DNA from: Bombilactobacillus folatiphilus
GTDB taxonomy: Bacteria; Bacillota; Bacilli; Lactobacillales; Lactobacillaceae
Direction of reading: 5' to 3'
NCBI RefSeq assembly: GCF_023380265.1
Contig: NZ_CP093366.1
Location: forward strand, 1,488,001-1,552,000
Length of the DNA stretch: 64,000 bases
Part shown: positions 1-8,299 of the stretch, one piece after another
Position numbering within the stretch: position 1 is the first letter of the stretch
Layout of the letters: every line of letters begins with the position of its first letter
Notes under the pieces: model-generated
The model's database searches: none
Told to the model about the DNA's origin: nothing
Seen by the model: the letters and a program-made list of their open reading frames with translations, nothing else
Translations under genes and position numbers: made by a program

Positions 1-238
1 GATCGTAGCTGCTTTCACCTTGATCTTCCAAAGCAGCCACGCCCACAATTTCTTCATCTTTAATCAAGAAATACGCGATTTGGCGCTGAATATCATCTTG
101 TAAAGTGGCCTGATCCGGATAACCATCTTGCCATAAATCCACGCCGCGACCACGCAACACACTTTTGGCTTCCTCAATAATTTCAACAACTAATTCAATT
201 TCATCAGCATGAACTTTGCGTAAATACGTGATTGGCAT
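1..238 (-). CDS. GNAT-family N-acetyltransferase, N-terminal part (cut by window edge)
   Basis: The first 79 codons of a minus-strand gene run off the left edge of the window. The translation opens MPITYLRKVHADEIE and continues with an IIEEAKSVLRGRGVDLWQ-type stretch, then 'GYPD' and 'YFLIKDEEIVGVAAL'. That order is typical of the first half of small GNAT acetyltransferases, which move an acetyl group from acetyl-CoA to an amine. The acetyl-CoA loop lies outside the window. The ATG follows a GAGGGGG ribosome-binding site. The substrate cannot be told. Confidence 0.7.
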   Translation of the reverse strand, partial: MPITYLRKVHADEIELVVEIIEEAKSVLRGRGVDLWQDGYPDQATLQDDIQRQIAYFLIKDEEIVGVAALEDQGESSYD

Positions 239-310
239 TGTTGAGCCCCCCTCTAATTTAAATAACCATGGTACCGAGATCACCTATAAATTGCAACCAT
301 CTCACGAAAA

Positions 311-802
311 TTATTTTTGCCACTGCGCTACTGCTTGAGCGGCCAATGCAATCGATAACACAGCATCAGGTGACAAGTTATTACGCACATCACTTTTAAT
401 TGTATTCGCAACAACGGCCCCAATCACTTCTAGCGCATATTCAATTAAATGTAAATCCGTTTGAACATTATAAGTACCTTCTCGATAAGGATTCTCATGA
501 TTATAGTCAAAATTAATTTCACTTTTAATGAAGCTGCCGTCAACATGATTAACCAAAATGCGATCTTGTAATTGACGCAAAACTTGATTCTTATGTTGCA
601 AAGTCAAGCGATGATCAGATTCATTTTCATAATAATTTTTTTCGGTCATCTCAAAATAATTTTGCACAGGCTGACGCAAAATAGCCAATTCATCCAACAA
701 TTCATACACTTTTTGGACATCTAAGTATTCTTCTCGGCTACTAATCTTAAGGCTATTTTCCTCCAACCAATCAGCCAATTGACTCAAAGTCTTCGTTTCC
801 AT
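311..802 (-). CDS. hypothetical cytoplasmic protein, 163 aa
   Basis: Unrecognised protein. It is acidic and mostly helical in appearance, with no signal peptide or membrane segment. The middle is rich in Tyr, Asn and Glu and the C-terminus is an alanine-rich helix (VLSIALAAQAVAQWQK). I chose the ATG at 802 because it sits 6 nt after a GGAGG; the GTG 15 nt upstream overlaps that ribosome-binding site and is unlikely to be used. It lies downstream of no obvious partner, and the gap to the GNAT gene contains no terminator that I can see, so the two may be cotranscribed. No function is proposed. Confidence 0.6.
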   Translation of the reverse strand: METKTLSQLADWLEENSLKISSREEYLDVQKVYELLDELAILRQPVQNYFEMTEKNYYENESDHRLTLQHKNQVLRQLQDRILVNHVDGSFIKSEINFDYNHENPYREGTYNVQTDLHLIEYALEVIGAVVANTIKSDVRNNLSPDAVLSIALAAQAVAQWQK

Positions 803-942
803 ACTCTTCCTCCGCACAATTCTGTCTCGTAAATTATAACCGTTTCTATCTTTTGTTACCAGCCACAGCCATAATTATTCTGGACAAATCATTTCATTAA
901 ATTGTTCTTCATTATAAATTCAGATACCACTGTAAAATAGTA

Positions 943-971
943 TTGTCAAACCAATTGCATTAAGATACAAT
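943..971 (+). promoter_or_regulatory. sigma-A promoter of the PTS permease gene
   Basis: TTGTCA at 943-948 and TACAAT at 966-971 are separated by 17 nt. This is a good vegetative promoter, 90 nt upstream of the PTS start codon. Confidence 0.6.
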
Positions 972-982
972 TAGCTTTTAAT

Positions 983-996
983 GTTAAGCGCTGTCA
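983..996 (+). promoter_or_regulatory. cre-like site (CcpA) in the PTS leader
   Basis: GTTAAGCGCTGTCA matches 12 of 14 positions of the consensus TGWAANCGNTNWCA, with the AAGCGCT core intact. It lies just after the expected transcription start of the promoter at 943-971, where bound CcpA would repress. Inferred from sequence only. Confidence 0.4.
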
Positions 997-1061
997 TTAT
1001 TTTGAAATAATTTTTGTGCTAAACATTCATTTTAACTATATTTCACGAGGGGGCACTACTT

Positions 1062-2945
1062 TTGAGTGCAAAAGATTTAGCAGAACAAATTCTGCAATTA
1101 GTCGGCGGTGATGACAATGTCAAATCCGCTTGGCACTGTGCAACTCGTTTGCGTTTTTTACTTAATGATGAGCAAAAAGCCCAAACAGACCAAATTGAAA
1201 ACTTGGACGGCGTGATTACCGTTGTTCAAGCTGGTGGTCAATATCAGGTCGTCATCGGCAATAACGTTGGGACTGTCTATGATGCCCTGACAGAATTAGA
1301 TCCTCGACTAGGGGAAGGGGACGCTGATAGCCAGCCTGCGACAGATCAACCAAAGAAAAAGTTGACTCCCAAGTCAATGTTTGATGCTTTTGTCACCTTT
1401 ATCTCCGGTTCTTTCACGCCATTTCTGGGTGCAATGGCTGGCGCCGGTATTTTAAAAGGATTATTATCATTATTCGTCGTTTTACACTGGATGACACCAC
1501 AAACAGGCGCATACCAAATCTGGTATGCGGCTGCTGATGGTATTTTTAACTTCTTACCAATCATTTTAGCGTTTACCGCTGGTAAGCAGATGAAAGTTAA
1601 CCAGTATGTCACTGTTGCTATCGGGATGGCTTTAGTCTATCCAACCATGGTCAACATGAAACACTTGGATTTCTTCTCCATTCCAGTTTCTAAAGCCACT
1701 TATACTAGTACCGTAATTCCAATCTTACTAGTTGTTGTGGTTCAAAAATGGTTAGAACCATTATTTAATAAATTTTGGCACGAATCAGTTCGCAATATCT
1801 TAACACCTTTATGTATGTTAATGATTTTAGTTCCTTTAACTTTCTTAGTCGTTGGACCAATTAGTAACGCAATCAGTGGTTTCCTAGCTGCTATCGTTTT
1901 GGCATTGTATAAACATGTTCGGATTTTTGCTGGCTTATTCATGGGAGCTTTCTGGCAAGTCTTTGTTATTTTTGGTGTTCATTGGGCCTTTGTTCCCGTT
2001 ATGATGAATGACTTACATTCGCTAGGTAACGATCCATTAATGCCATTAATCTTACCTGCTGTTTTATCTCAAGCCGGTGCTGCTTTAGGCGTTTTCTTCA
2101 AGACTAAAGATGACAAGATGAAAGGTTTAGCTGGTTCCAACACAATTACAGCTATTTTCGGAATCACAGAACCTACAGTTTACGGTATTACCTTAAAAAT
2201 GCGGAAACCATTCTATTGCGCAATGGCTGCTGGTGGAATCGGTGGTGCTATTGTTGCTATATCCGGTGCCCATGCTAACACAGTTGGTTTAGCTAGCATT
2301 TTGAGTTTACCAACATTTATTAGTAAAGGTTTTGGTTTGTCAGTTGTTGGTGATGTCGTGGCTTTTGTTTTGGCAGCTATTGCCACTTATTTATGGGGTG
2401 GCGTCAATGATCAAACTAAGACGCAGACAGCCTCTGAAGCTAGTGCCTCAACTACAAGTACAAGTTCTACTAACCAAGAAAATGATGGTTTAACTGAATT
2501 AGTTGCTCCTGTCAAAGGAACAATTCTGCCGATCCAAAGTGTTGACGATCCTGTATTTGCTCAAGAAGCAATGGGTAAAGGGATCGCAATTGTTCCTGAA
2601 GATCAAACTGTGACTGCACCAATCGCTGGTACCGTGACAATTGCTTATCCAACCGGTCATGCTGTGGGTATTACTAGTGATAACGGCGTTGAAGTCTTAT
2701 TACATTTAGGCATCAACACAGTTGAATTAAAAGGTCAACATTTTGAGTTATTAGTTAAACAAGATCAAAAAGTTGAAGTGGGTACACCATTAATCAAATT
2801 CGATTACGAAGCAATTAAAAAGGCTGGTTATGACAACACAGTCATGATGATTGTAACTAATTCTGCTAACTATGATGTGCAATTAACAACGGATACGGCA
2901 GCTGATCAAAATGATTTGATGACTTTAACCGCAAAGACCGAATAA
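1062..2945 (+). CDS. PTS beta-glucoside-family transporter, EIIBCA fusion
   Basis: A 627-aa sugar-specific enzyme II that imports and phosphorylates a sugar using phosphate from HPr. The order is EIIB (1-90, phospho-Cys26 in HCATRLRF), EIIC (about 105-450, many membrane segments, with the GITEPTVYG motif of the glucose/beta-glucoside superfamily), a Ser/Thr/Ala linker (about 455-475), and EIIA (480-627, with a His548 in LLHLGI as the likely phosphorylated residue). It starts at a TTG with a strong CGAGGGGG ribosome-binding site. No phospho-beta-glucosidase or BglG antiterminator lies beside it, so the sugar (aryl-beta-glucoside, sucrose or trehalose) is open. A promoter and cre-like site precede it. 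Confidence 0.9.
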   Translation: MSAKDLAEQILQLVGGDDNVKSAWHCATRLRFLLNDEQKAQTDQIENLDGVITVVQAGGQYQVVIGNNVGTVYDALTELDPRLGEGDADSQPATDQPKKKLTPKSMFDAFVTFISGSFTPFLGAMAGAGILKGLLSLFVVLHWMTPQTGAYQIWYAAADGIFNFLPIILAFTAGKQMKVNQYVTVAIGMALVYPTMVNMKHLDFFSIPVSKATYTSTVIPILLVVVVQKWLEPLFNKFWHESVRNILTPLCMLMILVPLTFLVVGPISNAISGFLAAIVLALYKHVRIFAGLFMGAFWQVFVIFGVHWAFVPVMMNDLHSLGNDPLMPLILPAVLSQAGAALGVFFKTKDDKMKGLAGSNTITAIFGITEPTVYGITLKMRKPFYCAMAAGGIGGAIVAISGAHANTVGLASILSLPTFISKGFGLSVVGDVVAFVLAAIATYLWGGVNDQTKTQTASEASASTTSTSSTNQENDGLTELVAPVKGTILPIQSVDDPVFAQEAMGKGIAIVPEDQTVTAPIAGTVTIAYPTGHAVGITSDNGVEVLLHLGINTVELKGQHFELLVKQDQKVEVGTPLIKFDYEAIKKAGYDNTVMMIVTNSANYDVQLTTDTAADQNDLMTLTAKTE

Positions 2946-2973
2946 TTATTCATATTAGCTAATCTAATCTTTT

Positions 2974-3047
2974 AAAAAAGGATATTGTAATCTTGATCTT
3001 ACTTCCAAAATCATTGGAAGCCCGTCAAGTTACAGTATCCTTTTTAA
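2974..3047. terminator. bidirectional terminator between PTS and uspA
   Basis: Long A-rich/T-rich hairpin: AAAAAGGATA...TGTAA pairs with TTACAGTATCCTTTTT, and an inner CTTCCAA/TTGGAAG hairpin sits in the loop. It lies between convergent genes. Confidence 0.8.
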
Positions 3048-3050
3048 TTA

Positions 3051-3527
3051 CTATTTATCAGCTAAAGTTTGATTATCCAATTTTGTGCGTACCACAATCA
3101 CGTCTGTCTGCGCATTACGAATGACATAAGATGAGACAGACCCAACTAATAAGCGTTCCACGGCATTCAAGCCTGTCGAACCTAAAATAATCAAGTCGTC
3201 ATTGTAATCTTTAAAAAAATCCACCGCAATGATAACTTTGGGATCACCATAGCGAATATGAATTTTGATTTTATCTTCAGACAAACCGTCTGCAATCATT
3301 TGCTCTTTGAGTCTAGCTAAATAACTTTGAGAATCTTCGGTAATCTGATAAATAATATCACCCGTCAACATCCCACCGTAAGCCCCAACAAACTGGCGGG
3401 TATCTAACACATTCAAGACATCGACGGTGGCATGATTCCTAATGGCTACTTGTGTTGCTTTTTGAAGCGCTGTTTCTGATTCACTTGAACCATCAACAGG
3501 TACCAAAATTCTTTGATATTCTTGCAT
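3051..3527 (-). CDS. universal stress protein, UspA family
   Basis: A 158-aa single-domain Usp protein. The N-terminal ILVPVDGSSESETAL and the C-terminal ATP-binding signature (GSTGLNAVERLLVGSVSSYV, G-2x-G-9x-GS) are both complete, so an ATP-binding Usp is expected. Usp proteins are cytoplasmic stress-survival factors; the exact role here is unknown. It is monocistronic, converging on the PTS gene across a shared terminator and diverging from the phosphatase gene. Confidence 0.9.
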   Translation of the reverse strand: MQEYQRILVPVDGSSESETALQKATQVAIRNHATVDVLNVLDTRQFVGAYGGMLTGDIIYQITEDSQSYLARLKEQMIADGLSEDKIKIHIRYGDPKVIIAVDFFKDYNDDLIILGSTGLNAVERLLVGSVSSYVIRNAQTDVIVVRTKLDNQTLADK

Positions 3528-3705
3528 AACGCTTCCATCCCTTTAGTAAGCCCAAAGCTGACCTACTCAAATTTAGATTCTTCTAATTGCAGTTTCATTA
3601 TAGCATAATCTTTTTTAGAAAAATCAAAATGTGCCTTCACCCATGACCACCTGATTTTATTAGCTTTTTTTGATAAACTAAAAGGAAAAGCGTTGGAGGT
3701 ATTTT

Positions 3706-4521
3706 ATGAAAACTCAGCAATCATTAAAAGTTAAATCAGGAACTAATTTTCGCGAATTAGGTGGCTATCAAACCAGTGATGGTCATACTGTCAAGTCACA
3801 CAAGTTACTTCGTTCTGCCAGCTTAGGCGCCTTATCAAAGCCAGATTTGCAATATCTCAGTGATTACGGTGTTCATTACGATATTGATTTGCGTTCTGCC
3901 GACGAACAGGCAAAAGTTCCCGATCGTGTTCCGCCAAAAACACAGTACGTCTTTAATCCCGTTTTTGCTGTTGATTTAACCCGAGCTTCCAAATTTTCCG
4001 ACGCCGAAGAACAATCCCAATCCGTCCAAGAAGCCGAAGCTTTACAAGAAATTCCGGACAACGGTCATGCCTCCATGCTCAAAACTTATCAAGATATCAT
4101 CAATTTAGATAGTGCAAAGCAAGCTTACCAAACGTTCTTTCAATATTTGTTAGCTAATGATCAACCACAGCAGTCTGTCCTATTCCACTGCACCGCTGGT
4201 AAAGATCGTACTGGTATCGGTGCAGCTTTCATTTTGACTGCTTTAGGTGTGCCTTATGAAACTATTAAACAAGACTATTTACTGACAAACGTTGCTTCCA
4301 AAGAATATGTCGATCATCAATTGGCTCATCTCAAAGCTGACGGCTTGAATCCTAAACAGTTGACCTCTGCCAAGGCTTTATTAACCGTCAGTCCCGATTA
4401 CCTGCGGATTGCGGATGCAGAAATCAAGCAAGCTGCGGGTAGTTGGCTTAATTTTATTCAAACGGACTTGAAAGTCACTGATCAAGACCTCAAGGATCTC
4501 AAACAAATCTATTTAGACTAA
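3706..4521 (+). CDS. tyrosine-protein phosphatase family protein (Y_phosphatase3-like)
   Basis: A 271-aa phosphatase with the P-loop HCTAGKDRTG (Cys162 nucleophile, CX5R) and the N-terminal NFRELGGY motif of the bacterial Tyr phosphatase/phosphoinositide phosphatase group (LipA/Lmo1800 type). No signal peptide is visible, so it is probably cytoplasmic. Known members act on phosphotyrosine or phosphoinositides; the substrate here is not known. It has a clear TGGAGG ribosome-binding site and ends in a bidirectional terminator. A paralogue with the same motifs lies at 22563-23345. Confidence 0.85.
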   Translation: MKTQQSLKVKSGTNFRELGGYQTSDGHTVKSHKLLRSASLGALSKPDLQYLSDYGVHYDIDLRSADEQAKVPDRVPPKTQYVFNPVFAVDLTRASKFSDAEEQSQSVQEAEALQEIPDNGHASMLKTYQDIINLDSAKQAYQTFFQYLLANDQPQQSVLFHCTAGKDRTGIGAAFILTALGVPYETIKQDYLLTNVASKEYVDHQLAHLKADGLNPKQLTSAKALLTVSPDYLRIADAEIKQAAGSWLNFIQTDLKVTDQDLKDLKQIYLD

Positions 4522-4540
4522 TTTAGCAAAATATTGATAC

Positions 4541-4585
4541 AAAAAAAGATATGTTCCGTCACATTTGAACGGACATATCTTTTTT
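4541..4585. terminator. bidirectional terminator between phosphatase gene and xfp
   Basis: AAAAAAGATATGT-TCCGT pairs with ACGGACATATCTTTTTT. The gene ends on both sides converge on it. Confidence 0.85.
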
Positions 4586-4593
4586 CGTTGCTT

Positions 4594-6957
4594 CTATTTG
4601 AAACCCTTAAATTTCCAATTATTAACTTCTGGTAAATCATCACCATTTTCACGGATATAATCATGATGTTGTTGTAATTTCTTATCCATTTGTTGGCTAA
4701 ATTGCACGGCCTGCTCACCATAAGCTAGTTGTGCACCATGTTGTGCTAAATGGAACCGATCTAACTCATTGACTACCCGCATATCAAATGGCGTGGTGAT
4801 GTCTCCATTTTCACGATAACCATGTGCATACATCTGATGATTATGTCGCTCATAAAATATATCGCGTAACAAATCTTCATAACCATGGAAAGCAAAGACA
4901 ATCGGCACATCTGGCGTAAAGATCTCGTCAAACGCCGCATCACTCAAACCACGTGGATTTTTGGCTGGCGTTTGTAATCTCAACAAATCAACCACATTGA
5001 CAAACCGTAATTTCATATTCGGAAAGGCTGCATGCAACAAATCAATTGCCGCCAAAGCTTCCATATTAGGTTCAGTACCCGCGGCTGCCAAAATTAAATC
5101 TGGTTTTTGACCTTGATCGTTGGTTGCCCAATCAATTACTTTGACACCTTGTTGAACCAATTCTTCAGCCTCTGGCATGGAATAAAATTGTGGTCGTGGC
5201 TGCTTGGAAGCAATAATCAAATTAATAACTTCTTCATCATTCAACGAATTATTGACAACTGCTAATAAAGTATTAGCGTCCGCCGGTAAATATTCTCGAA
5301 TATATTCTGGCTTTTTCTCAGCCAAATGTGTCATAATACCCGGATCTTGATGGGTATATCCATTATGATCTTGTTGGAACGAAGTCGATGTCGAAATAAT
5401 ATTTAACGCTGGATACTTTTTACGCCACGATTGCTCGTTAGCTTTGCGTAACCACTTAAAGTGTTGCGTCAACATCGAATCAACTACACGCAAGAAAGCC
5501 TCGTAACTCGCAAAAATTCCGTGCCGACCTGTTAACGTATAACCTTCTAGCCAACCTTCTGCTTGATGTTCAGATAATTGTGCATCCAAAATGCGACCTG
5601 CTGGAGCTTCGTATTGATCGTTTGGTTTCTTAATCGGCTCTAACCATTGACGATCACTGACTTCAAACATATGCATCAACCGATTAGACATTGTTTCATC
5701 GGGACCAAAGAATCGAAAATTATCAGGATTTTGCTTGATCAAATCCCGCAAATAATTCCCTAATTCAATCATATCCTGCGCATCAACCGCACCCGGCCGG
5801 TCAAATTTCAATTGATAATCATGCGGATTCGGCAAAACTAATGGTTTCGGATCCAAGCCACCATTAGTAATCGGATTCATCGCCATCCGCCGATTGCCTT
5901 TGGGTGTTAAAGATTTGATTTCAGATTTTAGGTGACCTTGTTCATCAAAAACTTCATCCGGATGATATGATTTCATCCAAGCTACTAATTCATCAGCGTG
6001 CTCCAGATGATTTTCATCAACGGGAATCGGAATCTGATGTGCTCTGAATGATCCTTCAATCGGTTCATTATCCCAAGTTTTCGGACCCGTCCAGCCCTTT
6101 GGCGCCCGAAAAATAATCATTGGCCACACTGGACGTTTAACCTCTTGCGCCGACTTTTGGCGAGCTTTGGCTTGAATGGACTGAATTTTTTCCACAGCTT
6201 GATCCATCGCCGCTGCCATTTGCGGATTCAAAGCGTCCGGATCATCACCCTCAACAAAAATAGGCTCCCAACCTAGACCTGCAAAATATTGTTTTAATTC
6301 GGCATCACTTTTCCGCGATAAAATAGTCGGATTCGAAATTTTGAAACCATTCAGATTCAAAATAGGTAACACTGCACCATCATTCACTGGATTGATGAAA
6401 ACATTAGAAAACCAAGATGTTGCTAAAGGTCCTGTTTCTGCCTCACCATCACCAACAACCACGGCCGCAATCACTTCGGGATTATCCAAAATAGCGCCCA
6501 CACCATGGGACAACGAATAACCTAGCTCGCCCCCTTCATGGATGGAGCCCGGCGTTTCTGGTGCTGCATGGGAAGCAATCCCGCCGGGAAAGGAAAACTG
6601 CTTAAACAATTTTTGCATGCCTTGTTCATCGGCACTAATTTCCGGATAAATCTCGCTATAACTACCGTCTAAATAGGAATTAGACACCATGACCTGACCG
6701 CCATGACCTGGTCCTTCAATATAAAACATGTTCAAATCATATTTATTAATCACACGGTTCAAATGCGTATAAATAAAGTTTTGTCCAGCAATCGTGCCCC
6801 AATGACCAATGGGATGCACTTTAACATCTTGAGGTTGCAATGGACGTTTTAATAAAGGATTATCTTTTAAGTACAATTGACCAACGGAAATATAATTAGC
6901 CGCGTCGAAGTACTGATTCATTAATGCAAAATACTCAGAACTACTATAATCTGTCAT
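4594..6957 (-). CDS. xfp: xylulose-5-phosphate/fructose-6-phosphate phosphoketolase
   Basis: A 787-aa thiamine-diphosphate enzyme that splits xylulose-5-P (and/or fructose-6-P) with phosphate to acetyl-P and a shorter sugar phosphate, the key step of heterolactic or bifid-type fermentation. Full family length. Visible motifs are GPGHGGQ, the ThDP-binding [14 protein letters not shown] region and FGPDETMSN. The start has an AAGGAGG ribosome-binding site. The promoter is clear (7007-7035) and a GntR-type regulator gene lies immediately upstream in the same direction, which suggests local control. An aldolase gene (14838) shows that fructose-1,6-bisphosphate chemistry is also kept. Confidence 0.95.
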   Translation of the reverse strand: MTDYSSSEYFALMNQYFDAANYISVGQLYLKDNPLLKRPLQPQDVKVHPIGHWGTIAGQNFIYTHLNRVINKYDLNMFYIEGPGHGGQVMVSNSYLDGSYSEIYPEISADEQGMQKLFKQFSFPGGIASHAAPETPGSIHEGGELGYSLSHGVGAILDNPEVIAAVVVGDGEAETGPLATSWFSNVFINPVNDGAVLPILNLNGFKISNPTILSRKSDAELKQYFAGLGWEPIFVEGDDPDALNPQMAAAMDQAVEKIQSIQAKARQKSAQEVKRPVWPMIIFRAPKGWTGPKTWDNEPIEGSFRAHQIPIPVDENHLEHADELVAWMKSYHPDEVFDEQGHLKSEIKSLTPKGNRRMAMNPITNGGLDPKPLVLPNPHDYQLKFDRPGAVDAQDMIELGNYLRDLIKQNPDNFRFFGPDETMSNRLMHMFEVSDRQWLEPIKKPNDQYEAPAGRILDAQLSEHQAEGWLEGYTLTGRHGIFASYEAFLRVVDSMLTQHFKWLRKANEQSWRKKYPALNIISTSTSFQQDHNGYTHQDPGIMTHLAEKKPEYIREYLPADANTLLAVVNNSLNDEEVINLIIASKQPRPQFYSMPEAEELVQQGVKVIDWATNDQGQKPDLILAAAGTEPNMEALAAIDLLHAAFPNMKLRFVNVVDLLRLQTPAKNPRGLSDAAFDEIFTPDVPIVFAFHGYEDLLRDIFYERHNHQMYAHGYRENGDITTPFDMRVVNELDRFHLAQHGAQLAYGEQAVQFSQQMDKKLQQHHDYIRENGDDLPEVNNWKFKGFK

Positions 6958-7006
6958 GATGTTACCTCCTTGGGTAATCAGACCTAATCTTTATTGTCAT
7001 ACTTCA

Positions 7007-7035
7007 TTTATAAACTGTCATGCAATATTTGTCAA
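7007..7035 (-). promoter_or_regulatory. xfp promoter
   Basis: On the minus strand TTGACA (7030-7035), 17 nt, TATAAA (7007-7012), 50 nt upstream of the xfp ATG. Repeated TGACA words surround it and could be regulator half-sites, but that is only a guess. Confidence 0.65.
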
Positions 7036-7061
7036 CCATTTCAAAAAATGGTACGTTCCAA

Positions 7062-7787
7062 TTATTTGCTTAAATCCACGAAGGTTGAAAAGTTCCAATA
7101 TTTATAATGAAGCCGCATACTGGAATATTCAAATGGCAACCCATCGTCGCGAAAGAATATTCCCGTCATCAAACCTACCGGCTCTTGTGGTGTTAAATTG
7201 AGTAACTGTTGATCTTCTAATGTCGATGGTTCAGCCGTCATATCCAAATACGCTCGATTGATTAATTCCGATTTTTCTTCTTCTAAATAATTGAATAATG
7301 ATTGTCCCAAAATTTCTTGTGACAATTCTGGCCACAAACGAACCGGTATATAACTCGTTTCAATTAAAATCGGCGTCGAATCCAATTTTCGCAATCGCTT
7401 AAACTTATATACAAAGTCATCCGCTTGCAAAAATAAATTTTCTTGCATCTCAATAGTTGGTTTTTGCACATCAAAATCCAACACTGTAATCTGTTGAGTT
7501 TTGCCATTGGTCACAATTGACGTTGTTAATCCTAGATTATCACCCGTGTAATCCAACGCTGTTTGTCGCCGTAAAAATAAGGGATTGATAAAATTACCCG
7601 AACCCTGCTTTTTAAAAACAACACCTTCATCCGCCAAAAGTTGCACCGCCCGTTTGATGGAACTGCGACTGACCGCAAAATTATCGCTCAAACTACGTTC
7701 ATCTGGTAATTTCAAATTAGAATACTGCTGATCAAGAATATTTTGCTTAATCGTTTGGGCAATTTGAACATAAATCGGCTGGCTCAT
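7062..7787 (-). CDS. GntR-family regulator with UTRA effector domain
   Basis: A 241-aa regulator with an N-terminal winged helix (residues 1-70; PDERSLSDNFAVSRSSIKRA is the recognition region) and a C-terminal UTRA ligand domain (about 90-241), as in the HutC/YvoA group that binds sugar phosphates or similar effectors. I take the ATG at 7787 because a GGAG lies 6 nt before it; an upstream in-frame ATG at 7850 lacks a ribosome-binding site. It is the first gene upstream of xfp on the same strand, with a separate promoter between them, so control of xfp is a reasonable inference. Confidence 0.85.
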   Translation of the reverse strand: MSQPIYVQIAQTIKQNILDQQYSNLKLPDERSLSDNFAVSRSSIKRAVQLLADEGVVFKKQGSGNFINPLFLRRQTALDYTGDNLGLTTSIVTNGKTQQITVLDFDVQKPTIEMQENLFLQADDFVYKFKRLRKLDSTPILIETSYIPVRLWPELSQEILGQSLFNYLEEEKSELINRAYLDMTAEPSTLEDQQLLNLTPQEPVGLMTGIFFRDDGLPFEYSSMRLHYKYWNFSTFVDLSK

Positions 7788-7869
7788 AAGTATCTCCATT
7801 TCTGACTTTCTTTCGTTCCTATTATGACATGGAATGGTGAATTTTTTCAAAATTGCACAAAAACATCAA

Positions 7870-7898
7870 TTGTCGAAATTTTTTACAGTTTATGCTAT
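7870..7898 (+). promoter_or_regulatory. promoter of the small RNA at 7905-8028
   Basis: TTGTCG (7870-7875), 17 nt, TGCTAT (7893-7898). The overlapping TGCTATTAT also reads as an extended -10. No protein-coding gene lies downstream before the terminator at 7987-8028. Confidence 0.5.
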
Positions 7899-7904
7899 TA
7901 TGTT

Positions 7905-8028
7905 GACGTAAAGAAAAAGCCTAGTGCAGGAACACTAAGCTTTTAATGAAGTTGTCAAGACAGCAACTATTTTAATTTATTTGGTTAAAAACAGCCATCA
8001 GCCCTGCAAGGCTAGGACGGCTGTTTTT
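7905..8028 (+). ncRNA. candidate antisense small RNA (antitoxin of a type I toxin-antitoxin locus)
   Basis: A self-contained transcription unit of about 120 nt with no reading frame. It has a promoter, a 5' hairpin (AAGC-TAGTG pairing with CACTA-GCTT, 7914-7943), a short GTTG/CAAC hairpin (about 7951-7967), and a strong terminator. It converges on the peptide gene at 8030-8122 and shares its terminator, the layout of par-type antitoxin RNA II. The start site is estimated from the -10 box. Other structured small RNAs cannot be excluded. Confidence 0.5.
7987..8028. terminator. shared bidirectional terminator of the toxin mRNA and small RNA
   Basis: AAAACAGCC...AGCC-ctgcaa-GGCT...GGCTGTTTTT forms a near-symmetric hairpin with A- and T-tracts, so it can terminate on both strands. 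It lies 1 nt from the stop codon of the peptide gene. Confidence 0.8.
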
Positions 8029-8029
8029 G

Positions 8030-8122
8030 TTATTTGCTGAATAATTTGATCAGCATAATAACGAATTCTAGTATGGCTTTGATCATAATCACAGCCTTTA
8101 ATACTAGAAACAAAATATCCAT
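8030..8122 (-). CDS. 30-aa hydrophobic peptide, candidate type I toxin
   Basis: The reading frame begins MDILFLVLKAVIMIK and ends IMLIKLFSK. It is nearly all Leu, Ile, Val, Phe and Met with four Lys, a single membrane-helix-sized peptide with a positive tail, like Fst/holin-like toxins in build though not in exact sequence. An AAGGAG at 8137-8144 (minus) lies about 14 nt before the ATG, a long spacing that may reflect weak or controlled translation. The 5' region (8160-8230) contains a TTCCC-AAA-GGGAA hairpin. It ends at the bidirectional terminator shared with the convergent small RNA. No family match is claimed. Confidence 0.55.
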   Translation of the reverse strand: MDILFLVLKAVIMIKAILEFVIMLIKLFSK

Positions 8123-8299
8123 CAGGATATCGGCTACTCCTTTCTTCAGAATGTGCGTTTACAGTTTTTACACCATAAGCACCACTTCCCTTTGGGAATA
8201 GCCACCACCTTAGCTTTTGCTTCACCAATAAATATTTTAATTTGCGATTTTACTATTGCCGACAAAGTTTAGCTTATGCCCATCAATAGCAACGCATTC

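Noticed and set aside
7998..8228. A 76-codon minus-strand frame overlapping the toxin candidate
   Set aside because: It reads through the shared terminator, lacks a ribosome-binding site at its start and has no coherent protein character; the shorter hydrophobic frame fits the signals better.
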